This document shows, piece after piece, positions 1 through 7,837 of a DNA stretch of 64,000 bases. The stretch's first letter is position 1. Each line of letters opens with the position of its first letter. The notes beneath the pieces are model-generated. The model saw only the letters and a list, made by a program, of their open reading frames with translations. It did no database searches and had not been told where the DNA came from. The position numbers and the translations under genes were made by a program. The DNA is from Ruminococcus sp. Lineage in GTDB: Bacteria > Bacillota > Clostridia > Oscillospirales > Ruminococcaceae. The stretch covers positions 1 through 64,000 of the forward strand of contig JAGCWY010000016.1 in the NCBI GenBank assembly GCA_017961625.1, in the 5' to 3' direction.

Positions 1-163
1 CTTCTGCCTTGCAAGAATGGCAAAGCATAAGTGCCCGAGATACGTTGATTTCGTAGACGGCTTCCCGATGAATGCTGCCGGAAAGATACTCAAGTATAAA
101 ATGAGAGAACAGGCTGTTGAAAAGCTTAAGCTTCATAAGGCTGACAGTATTGTCACAGCATAA
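1..163 (+). CDS. Acyl-CoA synthetase (AMP-binding family), C-terminal end only
   Basis: Partial gene running in from the left edge, read in the frame that starts at base 2. The last 53 residues are visible and match the C-terminal subdomain of acyl/acetyl-CoA synthetases: a 'CPRYVDFVDGFP' strand followed by 'NAAGKILKYKMRE'. The lysine in GKILK is the position of the conserved catalytic lysine of the adenylation half-reaction. The family activates a carboxylic acid to its acyl-CoA through an acyl-AMP. The substrate cannot be told from this fragment. A hairpin terminator follows the stop codon. Confidence 0.8.
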   Translation, partial: FCLARMAKHKCPRYVDFVDGFPMNAAGKILKYKMREQAVEKLKLHKADSIVTA

Positions 164-201
164 AAGATCACCGCAGTGCATTAAATTAGTTAAATATTAT
201 T

Positions 202-234
202 GTACCTCTGATCAAATGGTCGGAGGTATTTTTT
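202..234 (+). terminator. Intrinsic terminator after the acyl-CoA synthetase
   Basis: TACCTCTGATC pairs with GGTCGGAGGTA (two G:U pairs) around a short AAAT loop and is followed directly by a T-run. It separates the synthetase from the secreted peptidase gene. Confidence 0.75.
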
Positions 235-322
235 ATTAAATGACCGCTTTTCATTATTTTACAGCATATTTTGCTTGTATCAATGTTATCAAACAAACAA
301 CAATGAAGGGAGATGTATAGAT

Positions 323-3300
323 ATGAAACATGTTTTTAAGAAGCTATCGGCTCTAATTGTAGCATTTAATATTGCAGGAGCCAATACACCTTTTAATGCA
401 TATTCGAGCACAGCTGGAAATGTAAATATTGAGCTCGAAAGAAAATATACAGCTGTACAGTCACAGTCTTGTTCTTTTTCTATGCCTGTTTTAAGGCGCG
501 TCGGCGGAAGCAACAATGATCTAGAGCCAATGGTTGCATATGGTGATATAAAAGCTTCCGATGATACAGCTTTAGCTGCCAAGGAGATTTTACCTGAATC
601 GTTTGATATGCGAACTATATATGGATCAACGTATGTTAAATCTCAGGGCTCTTACGGAACCTGCTGGGCTCATGCTGCAATAGCAAGTGCAGAGACAAGT
701 ATGCTTTCAGAGGTCCCATATATAGATCTCTCAGAGCTCCATTCGGCTTATTATGCATATTACGGTTACGACCAGCTTTACACAGATTCATACAAACCGG
801 AAGATGTACTCGGAGAGGGAGGAACATCAAAGATAATCTCAAATCTCTGGTCACAGTGGATCGGACCTGTAAACGAAAGCCGCCTTAGGTATTCTGATTT
901 TGAGTTTTTTGACGATCGTTCAGAAGTCGATCGTATGCAACGTCAAGCGGATTACCATTTAAGAAATGCTTACTCCTTTGATTATGATAGTGAGCGCGAT
1001 AACTTTGAAACTGTAAACAAAATAATAAAGAATTTTATATATAACGGACATGCCGTTGATATTTCCTATATGTCGGATAAGGTTAAAAACTGGAATTCTG
1101 AATATTATACATCAAATTCAAAGAGAAAGCCGCGCTTTGCAAACCATGCTGTTGCAATAATTGGCTGGGATGATACTTTTCCTGCTGATAAATTCAGAAA
1201 TTCCCCAGAAGGTGACGGAGCGTGGCTGTGTAAGAACAGCTGGAGCACAAGAGAAGGAAACAATGGTTATATATGGATATCGTATTACGACAGATCGCTT
1301 GAGGATTTTTCTGTATTTGAGCTTGATGACGCTGATGAGCATGAAAAAATTTATCAGTATGACAGCTTTATCCCAATACAGACTCTCTCTGCATATGACA
1401 GTCCTGATGAAGACGGCCCCTCATATATAGCGGATATATTTACTGCTGATGAGACTTCTCAGATAAGTGCAGTCGGTACGTATATTTACAATGCAGATAC
1501 CTCATATGAGATAACAGTATATTCAGGATTAAAAGACAAGACCAATCCGTCTTCGGGTATACCATCCTCTGTTACTAAAGGCAAATGTGATCTTACTGGT
1601 TTTTTCACTCTTGATCTTGATGAACCTGTAATTATCAATGCGGGAGAGAATTTTTCAGTAGTTATAAAGCTTTACTGCGAGGATTCACCGTTTGTTATCC
1701 CAATTGAAAGCAGCTTGTATGTAGAGGATATCGATGGTTTGAAATATGACCTTAATCCTTATGCCAAGGACAGTAAGATAATTGAATACACAGGCGTAAA
1801 TCAAAGCTTTTACAGTTCGGACGGCATTGAGTGGAACGACGTTGTAAACGAAGAGATAGTTTACAGTGACGAGGATAAGCAGATACTGCTCGATTCGTTT
1901 ATATATCAGTTGTATGATGGACTTGAGGAGGAGGATATAGAGTTACTTGAAGAAGCTGCAGAAAGTGAGAAAAGGTACAATGAGATATTTTCTAAGGGCG
2001 ACCTTAAGATACATCTTGGTAACTTTACATTAAAAGCCTATGCCGATCCGGTCGGAAAGGTTTATTTCTCACACCATTCCGGCGCTGTTTCCTCAGATGA
2101 AAAGTTAAGTCTTTCAAATGGTGGTAACAACGATGATATTATATATCGTTTAGGCGACGGAAAAGAAACTATGTACAAGGAGCCATTTGATATTACATCT
2201 GATGTGATAGTTAATGCTGTATCTGGCGGAACTGTAAGTGAAAGAAGTTTTAGCCCGAAAAAGGCTGAATTCAACTGGATAGGATATATACCTACTAACT
2301 ACCGGATAGTAGACGGCTTACGCTATGCTGAGCGCATATCCGCAAGCGAGTACAGTCTTGACATACCGGCTGGAACGGAGGGGATCTCTCTCTGTCTGGG
2401 AACGATATATAACGTAAAAACTGACAGGGAATACGAAGGCGGAGAATGGATAGAAGACATACCTGTAGGATTTGGTACAACTGATATAATAATGGAACTT
2501 TCAGGTGAAAATGTACTGGATAATACTGTGATTCTACATGTTAACCGAGCCCTGATTGCATTTAATGATGAGAAAGCGATAATTGTCAGTTCATGGGCTG
2601 ATGAAATATATGCTTCGGACGGCGTAAATTTAAAGGAGGGAGATAGCGTTCTATCTTACGCAGGGCAGAAGCTTACTGCGGTAAAAAATGGCAAGGAAGT
2701 ACCTGTGCAGGTACCGGAACGTTATGATATATCTGATTTGACAATTGATTACAAATACGAAGCTCTTGGCCCGTTTGAAAAGGAAATGGCTGATAATTTG
2801 GAAATATCCGTTGTCAATGAAAAGGCAGAAGGCTTTGTTACAGCTGAAAACAGGCTTATTCGCGGTGAGGATGTAAATCCTGATTCTCTAGGAAAATATT
2901 ACCTAAGTATAATCCCCGGCGAAAGCTTTACTTTAAAAGTTAAGGGTGGAGATGGAAAGTTTGAAAGCGAGGATGTAAAGTACACAATTCCGTCAGCTCC
3001 GGCTTTAAAGCCTGAACCTGAACTAATATCGCTTTATGAAGCTGATAAATATATATATGAAGGCGACGGCGTATGTGAAGTGACATACGAAGGATATGTA
3101 CCGGTTATGATAATTGAATCTATGGCTGAGACTTACGGCTACAGCACGGACAGATTCATCGAATTCATGACAGAACGTCACGGCTTATCCGAAGAGCAGG
3201 TCAGCAGGATCTTAGGAAACGATTTTAAAGTTGGAAAAATAATCGAAAATTGCAAGGGGAGTTATATAAGATTCTCTGCAACAAACACAAGTTTTGCATC

Positions 3301-3541
3301 AAATTCGCTGTATATCCCACCGTTACAAGAGCTTAAAGGCGATGTAAACGGTGACGGATATGTTGACGCAGTAGACGCATCTATCGTACTGAAGCATTAT
3401 GCGGCAGTTTCTACAGAAGCCGAGCCTGTTATACCTGAGGAGCGGCGTAAGACCGCAGATTTTGACAACAACGGCTTTATTGACGCAGTGGATGCATCAG
3501 CGATACTAAGGATTTATGCAGAGAATTCTGTAACAGAATAA
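323..3541 (+). CDS. Secreted C1 (papain-family) cysteine peptidase with C-terminal type I dockerin
   Basis: A 1072-residue secreted protein. I chose the ATG at 323, with GAAGGGAG about 10 bases upstream, over an in-frame start at 275. The N-terminus is basic then hydrophobic (KHVFKKLSALIVAFNIAG), a signal peptide. The papain fold is near residues 90-325: catalytic Cys114 in 'QGSYGTCWAHAA', His275 in 'FANHAVAIIGWDD' and Asn305 in 'LCKNSWS'. A long beta-rich region follows, then a dockerin at about residues 1005-1070 with two Ca-binding repeats (GDVNGDGYVDAVDAS and ADFDNNGFIDAVDAS). In cellulosome-forming ruminococci a dockerin docks the enzyme to scaffoldin cohesins, so this is probably a cellulosomal or cell-surface peptidase. 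The middle region contains no domain I can name. Confidence 0.9.
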   Translation: MKHVFKKLSALIVAFNIAGANTPFNAYSSTAGNVNIELERKYTAVQSQSCSFSMPVLRRVGGSNNDLEPMVAYGDIKASDDTALAAKEILPESFDMRTIYGSTYVKSQGSYGTCWAHAAIASAETSMLSEVPYIDLSELHSAYYAYYGYDQLYTDSYKPEDVLGEGGTSKIISNLWSQWIGPVNESRLRYSDFEFFDDRSEVDRMQRQADYHLRNAYSFDYDSERDNFETVNKIIKNFIYNGHAVDISYMSDKVKNWNSEYYTSNSKRKPRFANHAVAIIGWDDTFPADKFRNSPEGDGAWLCKNSWSTREGNNGYIWISYYDRSLEDFSVFELDDADEHEKIYQYDSFIPIQTLSAYDSPDEDGPSYIADIFTADETSQISAVGTYIYNADTSYEITVYSGLKDKTNPSSGIPSSVTKGKCDLTGFFTLDLDEPVIINAGENFSVVIKLYCEDSPFVIPIESSLYVEDIDGLKYDLNPYAKDSKIIEYTGVNQSFYSSDGIEWNDVVNEEIVYSDEDKQILLDSFIYQLYDGLEEEDIELLEEAAESEKRYNEIFSKGDLKIHLGNFTLKAYADPVGKVYFSHHSGAVSSDEKLSLSNGGNNDDIIYRLGDGKETMYKEPFDITSDVIVNAVSGGTVSERSFSPKKAEFNWIGYIPTNYRIVDGLRYAERISASEYSLDIPAGTEGISLCLGTIYNVKTDREYEGGEWIEDIPVGFGTTDIIMELSGENVLDNTVILHVNRALIAFNDEKAIIVSSWADEIYASDGVNLKEGDSVLSYAGQKLTAVKNGKEVPVQVPERYDISDLTIDYKYEALGPFEKEMADNLEISVVNEKAEGFVTAENRLIRGEDVNPDSLGKYYLSIIPGESFTLKVKGGDGKFESEDVKYTIPSAPALKPEPELISLYEADKYIYEGDGVCEVTYEGYVPVMIIESMAETYGYSTDRFIEFMTERHGLSEEQVSRILGNDFKVGKIIENCKGSYIRFSATNTSFASNSLYIPPLQELKGDVNGDGYVDAVDASIVLKHYAAVSTEAEPVIPEERRKTADFDNNGFIDAVDASAILRIYAENSVTE

Positions 3542-3564
3542 AGCGGCGAATGTATGTTTGGCTT

Positions 3565-3737
3565 AATTGTCAAAAAAATGCCGCTCAATTACGCAGACTT
3601 TTGTATCCGTTAGGCAATAGGCATAAAACGAGGAGCAGTTCTTTGTCTAAATAGTGTTAAAATGCTTTTACCAATTTGTAACTTTTAGCATTTGCTCCTC
3701 GTTTTTGTAGAAGAATTGCCAAAAAAATGTCGTTGAA
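3565..3737 (+). repeat. Imperfect 24-bp direct repeat flanking a hairpin
   Basis: Bases 3565-3588 and 3714-3737 match at 20 of 24 positions (core CAAAAAAATG). They bracket about 125 bp that contain the nested hairpin at 3628-3702. The left copy also supplies the GCCGCT arm (3580-3585), which pairs with AGCGGC at 3542-3547 just after the peptidase stop. No transposase is nearby. Origin unknown. Confidence 0.4.
3628..3707 (+). terminator. Nested hairpin terminator after the dockerin peptidase
   Basis: ACGAGGAGCA (3628-3637) is perfectly complementary to TGCTCCTCGT (3693-3702), which runs into GTTTTTG. Inside it AAATGCT (3660-3666) pairs with AGCATTT (3687-3693). The loop between the outer arms is unusually long (55 nt), so the inner stem is probably needed to bring the arms together. 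Confidence 0.6.
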
Positions 3738-3781
3738 AATGTACAAAGTGTTTAAAAAAGATTAAGGAACGATACAAAGGA

Positions 3782-3810
3782 TTGACTTTGACCGCAAAAT
3801 ACGATATATT
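3782..3810 (+). promoter_or_regulatory. Sigma-A type promoter for the sugar ABC importer
   Basis: TTGACT (3782-3787), a 17-bp spacer, then TATATT (3805-3810). Transcription should begin near 3817, which gives a leader of almost 390 nt before the binding-protein gene at 4204. Confidence 0.7.
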
Positions 3811-3816
3811 TGTATC

Positions 3817-4203
3817 TGCAAGAGCAATAGTTGCACAGTCAGGCTGTTAGCATACAGAAATGATACAGTTTCATTTCTGATAAAACAGCAGGATGTGAAA
3901 TCTTGAATAGCATAATATGGAGCTGCTTATTACAGTTCACGCTAAGGACATTAGCTTTCGCTGTTGCTCCTTAAGATGCTGTGAAGGACAAAACACTGCA
4001 TTGCAATAAAAGAAAAAATCCAGGGCTTTCTTTATCAGTGAGCCGAAGAACAGAGGCAAGGGTAGACATAACGGTTGCAGGACGTCAGCGGTGAGGACAA
4101 TCATCGGACAGTTAACTACCGCGATGTTACCGCATACATTTTAAAATAACCAGATGATATTATACAAAAACGTATAATATATATATTTAAGGAGGAAAAT
4201 CTA
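3817..4203 (+). promoter_or_regulatory. Long, hairpin-rich 5' leader (candidate regulatory RNA)
   Basis: About 387 nt between the predicted start site and the binding-protein ATG with no credible gene. Stems found by eye: GCTGTT (3843-3848)/AACAGC (3884-3889) enclosing CAGAAATGA/TCATTTCTG (3855-3863/3871-3879); TTCAC/GTGAA (3936-3940/3981-3985) enclosing TAAGGA/TCCTTA (3943-3948/3968-3973) and AGC/GCT; CACTG/CAGTG (3994-3998/4036-4040) enclosing AAAGAAA/TTTCTTT; and GCGGT (4088-4092), which can pair with either of two ACCGC copies (4118-4122 or 4129-4133). I do not recognise a known riboswitch consensus in it. Confidence 0.45.
4157..4180 (+). repeat. Perfect 9-bp inverted repeat just before the ribosome binding site
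   Basis: ATATTATAC (4157-4165), loop AAAAAC, GTATAATAT (4172-4180). The right arm carries a TATAAT. The AAGGAGG of the binding-protein gene begins about 10 bases later. It may be an operator, or an RNA hairpin affecting translation. Confidence 0.5.
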
Positions 4204-5694
4204 ATGAACACACTTAAGAGAACTTTAGCTTTAGCAGCTACTATTGCTATGGCTGCTGCATCACTTGCAAGTTGCGGTGATGACAAAAAGACAGGCACAG
4301 GTAACGATACAAAGACAACTACAGCTGCTAAGGAGACTACAACCGCTGCTGATGATAACGGTGAGGATACAACTGAAGGTGGAGATGTTGTTCCTGGAAA
4401 GGTTTCTGCTGATGTTAAGACAGGCGGCGACACTTTCACACTGGCAGCATGGAACCATGATGACGTTCCTTACCTTATTGCTCAGTGGAAGGGCCTTGAC
4501 TATGATACAATAGTTGAGCAGCTTGCTGAGAAGAAGGTTGAAGGTGTTGACTTCATAGACATGAACGTAAAGGGCGGCGAGGCTGCTGAGAAGTTCGACC
4601 AGTACTTCAATGACGGTACACCTATCGATGTATACTTCTGCGAGGCTGACTGGGCACTTAAGTATATCAATGATGATACAAAGACACTGGCTCTTGAGAA
4701 GCTTGGTCTTACAGATGAGGATTTCAGCAGCATCTATGACTACACTGATTCTATTGGTCAGGCGACAGAGGGCAAAAACGCAGGTAAGCGTGTAGGTGTT
4801 TCATGGCAGGCTGCTGCCGGCGGATTCGCTTATAGAGCTGATCTTGCTAAGGAGTACCTCGGTGTAAATTCACCTGCTGAGATGCAGGATCAGATCAATG
4901 ACTGGGATAAGTTCGTTGAAGCTGCTAAGAAGGTTTCTGAAAAGACAAAAAAGGGTGTTGCTCTTGCTGATTCACTCGGCGGACTCTGGCAGGCATTTGC
5001 TTGCGAGCGTAGCACACCTTGGGTTGTAAACAACAAGGTAGAGGTTGATTCAACTTGTGAAAAGTTCGCTAACACTGTTAAGGAGCTCTGGGACATCAAC
5101 GCTGTAGCTCATAATGATCAGTGGACTGACGAGTGGACAGCTGCTGGCGTTTCAAGCCAGACAATGGGATACTTCGTATCAACATGGGGCTTCGGCGGAT
5201 TCTTCCTTGATGCAGCAGGCGGTGTAGACGGTGCTCAGTATGGTAACTGGGCTCTCTGCCAGGGACCGACTCCTTTCTACTGGGGTGGTACATGGATCGT
5301 TGTTAACCCTGCTACAGACAACGGCGAAGAGGCACGTGACTTCATCAAGTCTGCTACTTGCGACTATGAGTCAATGAAGGAATATGCTGTAAAGAAGCCC
5401 GAGTATGTAAACAATTCAAAGGTTATGGACGATCTTATCAGCAGCAATACTGTATTTAACGAGAAGATCTCCGGCAACTTTGCTGACAATCAGAACTACT
5501 TTGCAGAGCTCGCTTCAAATGCTAAGAGCATTGATTTCAAGGGTCTCATCACTCCTTATGATGCTACACTCAAGGCTTTATTCGCTGATGCTGTAAGAAA
5601 GCAGTATATCGAGGGCGGCAAGTCTTGGGATGAAACAGTTGATGCATTCCTTGACAAGGCTGTTGAGGCTGCACCTGATCTCGATGTAGACTAA
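4204..5694 (+). CDS. ABC transporter extracellular solute-binding lipoprotein (carbohydrate type)
   Basis: A 496-residue family 1 solute-binding protein. The signal sequence ends in the lipobox LASC with Cys24 as the lipidated residue. A Thr/Ala/Asp/Glu-rich linker (about residues 28-65) precedes the binding lobes, as is usual for surface lipoproteins of Clostridia. AAGGAGG precedes the ATG. The codons are strongly skewed toward GCT, AAG, GAC, TAC and TTC, unlike its neighbours, which suggests high expression. It should capture a sugar or oligosaccharide for the two permeases downstream. The ligand cannot be told from sequence. It sits behind a long leader and in front of a strong hairpin. 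Confidence 0.9.
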   Translation: MNTLKRTLALAATIAMAAASLASCGDDKKTGTGNDTKTTTAAKETTTAADDNGEDTTEGGDVVPGKVSADVKTGGDTFTLAAWNHDDVPYLIAQWKGLDYDTIVEQLAEKKVEGVDFIDMNVKGGEAAEKFDQYFNDGTPIDVYFCEADWALKYINDDTKTLALEKLGLTDEDFSSIYDYTDSIGQATEGKNAGKRVGVSWQAAAGGFAYRADLAKEYLGVNSPAEMQDQINDWDKFVEAAKKVSEKTKKGVALADSLGGLWQAFACERSTPWVVNNKVEVDSTCEKFANTVKELWDINAVAHNDQWTDEWTAAGVSSQTMGYFVSTWGFGGFFLDAAGGVDGAQYGNWALCQGPTPFYWGGTWIVVNPATDNGEEARDFIKSATCDYESMKEYAVKKPEYVNNSKVMDDLISSNTVFNEKISGNFADNQNYFAELASNAKSIDFKGLITPYDATLKALFADAVRKQYIEGGKSWDETVDAFLDKAVEAAPDLDVD

Positions 5695-5727
5695 TTCATA
5701 AGTCTAAATTACAATATAATAAATATG

Positions 5728-5770
5728 CCTACGGAATACTTAGGTATTCCGTAGGTCTATATTTGTTTTT
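5728..5770 (+). terminator. Strong hairpin between binding protein and permeases
   Basis: CCTACGGAATAC (5728-5739) pairs perfectly with GTATTCCGTAGG (5744-5755) over a TTAG loop, followed by a T-rich tract ending TTTGTTTTT. It probably lets through only part of the transcripts or protects the 3' end of the binding-protein mRNA, so the receptor is made in excess over the permeases. Confidence 0.8.
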
Positions 5771-5793
5771 ACTAATTCGAGAGGGTGTGTTTT

Positions 5794-6852
5794 ATGTCAT
5801 CAAATGCGCATAGACGCATAAAGTCTGTAAGCTACGCTAAGTATGGCTATCTTTTTATTTTACCGTTTTTTCTTGTTTATTTCTTTTTCCAATTATGGCC
5901 GCTTATCAATACCTTTATAGTAAGCTTCCACGGCAATGGAAAGACAGTTGCTGACTGGGTGGGGTTCCAGAATTATCAGGATATTCTTTTCGGCGGCGAT
6001 ACACGTAAACAACAGGTTATTCACAAGACATTTTTCTCCTGTCTTAAGAATACGTTTATCCTCTGGGGAGGTAACTTCATTCCTCAGCTTGCACTTTCTT
6101 TATCCTTGGCTGTTTGGTTTACGGAAGCACAGTTAAAGATTCCAGGAAAAGGCTTCTTCAAGGTAGTAATGTATCTTCCCAATATCATTACTGCTGCTTC
6201 AGTAGCCGTTCTTTTCCTTCAGCTCTGCGGTCAGTCACAGACAAACCCAGGTGCGCTGAATCTTATCCTTTATAAATTAGGCCTTGTCAAGAAGGACGTT
6301 ATTGGACAGGGACTTTATTCTACTTTTCCTTTTGTTGACGGTTTGTGGCAGTCACGTATAGTAGTAATGTTCATACAAACATGGATGTGGTTTGGTAATA
6401 CCATGATAATGCTTATGTCAGGCATTCAGGGTATCAATCCCTCACTGTTTGAAGCTGCAAGCATCGACGGAGCTACATCTGGACAAGTCTTCAGGAAGAT
6501 AACTCTTCCTCTTCTCACTCCAATCATGGCATATACTCTTATTACTTCCATGATCGGTGGACTTCAGATGTTTGATATTCCTTATCTTTACAGAAAGACC
6601 CAGACAGTTAACGATAACATAAAAACAGTTGCCGTTATGATATTCCAGTACTTCCATGCACAGGCTAATGAAAACAAAATGGGTTATGCAGGTGCTGCTT
6701 CAGTGCTGCTGTTCTTTATAACTCTTGCCCTTGGTCTTATCGCTTTCTACCTTACACGCGATAAAGACGAGATTGCCAAGAAAAAGCAGCGTAAAAAGGC
6801 TGCACAAGAGCTCAGGAAGGAAAGCAAACAGTTCGGAGGTATCGGCGTATGA
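5794..6852 (+). CDS. Sugar ABC transporter permease, MalF type
   Basis: A 352-residue inner-membrane permease. I chose ATG 5794, 8 nt after AGAGGG, over a GTG at 5785 that overlaps the ribosome binding site. The first hydrophobic segment is 'YLFILPFFLVYFFFQLWP'. About six membrane helices follow, with the cytoplasmic EAA loop (EAASIDGATSGQVFRKI) that contacts the ATPase. The C-terminal tail is rich in Lys and Arg. It overlaps the next permease by 4 nt (ATGA), so the pair is translationally coupled. No ATPase gene is present nearby; in Firmicutes such importers often share a single MsmX-type ATPase encoded elsewhere. Confidence 0.9.
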   Translation: MSSNAHRRIKSVSYAKYGYLFILPFFLVYFFFQLWPLINTFIVSFHGNGKTVADWVGFQNYQDILFGGDTRKQQVIHKTFFSCLKNTFILWGGNFIPQLALSLSLAVWFTEAQLKIPGKGFFKVVMYLPNIITAASVAVLFLQLCGQSQTNPGALNLILYKLGLVKKDVIGQGLYSTFPFVDGLWQSRIVVMFIQTWMWFGNTMIMLMSGIQGINPSLFEAASIDGATSGQVFRKITLPLLTPIMAYTLITSMIGGLQMFDIPYLYRKTQTVNDNIKTVAVMIFQYFHAQANENKMGYAGAASVLLFFITLALGLIAFYLTRDKDEIAKKKQRKKAAQELRKESKQFGGIGV

Positions 6853-7748
6853 GCAATAATATGAAATCTTTGTATGGTAAAGCTAAGGACAGCTATGCAT
6901 TAAAGATTAAATTAAAATCTGGTATACTTTTACTATGGTTCATTATCCTTACTATAATATGTTTGCTTCCGATATATGTACTGGTTATCAACGCTACTCG
7001 TTCGCATACCGATATTTCCAACGGACTAAGCTTTGTTCCGAGTACATATCTTAAGTCAAATTTTGACAAGGTATTACATGAGCCTGTTTTCAAGTTTGCG
7101 TTCAATATCTTTCACGGCTATAAGAACAGTCTGTTTATAACATGCTGTTCTACATTCCTGACAGTATTCTTTTCAGCACTCACTGCTTACGGAATACATG
7201 TATATGATTTTAAGCTTAAGGAGATATCATATACGGTCATTCTCCTTGTTATGATGGTACCTATGCAGGTAACATCAGCCGGATTTGTAAAATTTATGAC
7301 GGACATAAAACTTACAAATACCTATTGGCCGCTTATAATCCCGGCAATTGCAGCTCCTGCGGTAGTATACTTCATGAGGTCATACATGAAGTCTTCATTC
7401 CCGCTTGATATCGTTGAAGCTGCACGTATTGACGGAAGCGGAGAGTTCAGGACTTTCTTATCTATTGCAATTCCAATGATGAAGCCCGCTATAGCAGTTC
7501 AGGCTATATTCGCCTTCATCGCTAGCTGGAATAATTTCTATAACCCTAATATGATACTTATTAATGTTAGTTTGAAAAAGAAAACACTTCCTATGATGGT
7601 TTCTTCACTTTCATCGTCTGATAAGTTCAATGATTATGGTACGATTTATCTGGCTATCGCACTTTCTATTATTCCGATAATAATTGCTTATGTAGCTCTT
7701 TCAAGGTTTATCATTGCCGGTGTCGCACTTGGCGGTGTAAAGGAATGA
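6849..7748 (+). CDS. Sugar ABC transporter permease, MalG type
   Basis: A 299-residue partner permease with about six membrane helices and the EAA loop 'EAARIDGSGEFRTFLSI'. It starts inside the stop of the MalF-type gene. With the binding protein it forms the membrane part of a carbohydrate importer of the CUT1 type. The operon ends at a terminator directly after the stop codon. Confidence 0.9.
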   Translation: MSNNMKSLYGKAKDSYALKIKLKSGILLLWFIILTIICLLPIYVLVINATRSHTDISNGLSFVPSTYLKSNFDKVLHEPVFKFAFNIFHGYKNSLFITCCSTFLTVFFSALTAYGIHVYDFKLKEISYTVILLVMMVPMQVTSAGFVKFMTDIKLTNTYWPLIIPAIAAPAVVYFMRSYMKSSFPLDIVEAARIDGSGEFRTFLSIAIPMMKPAIAVQAIFAFIASWNNFYNPNMILINVSLKKKTLPMMVSSLSSSDKFNDYGTIYLAIALSIIPIIIAYVALSRFIIAGVALGGVKE

Positions 7749-7752
7749 GCAA

Positions 7753-7787
7753 AAAAACAGTACACTTTATGTGTGCTGTTTTTTTTG
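7753..7787 (+). terminator. Intrinsic terminator after the sugar importer
   Basis: AACAG-TAC-AC pairs with GTG-TG-CTGTT around a TTTAT loop, followed by eight T. It separates the importer from the spoIIIA operon. Confidence 0.8.
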
Positions 7788-7837
7788 TTCTATCATCTCA
7801 TTTCAATGCATAATATTAAGTAAAGGAGATGATTAAA

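Noticed and set aside
3817..4140. Known riboswitch or housekeeping RNA (c-di-GMP, cobalamin, 6S, RNase P, SRP, tmRNA) in the importer leader
   Set aside because: None of the conserved core sequences of these families could be found by eye.
7788..7816. Sigma-E-like promoter before spoIIIAA (CATAATAT with an upstream TTCTATC)
   Set aside because: The -10-like box is only partly like the consensus and the -35 is poor; not strong enough to list.
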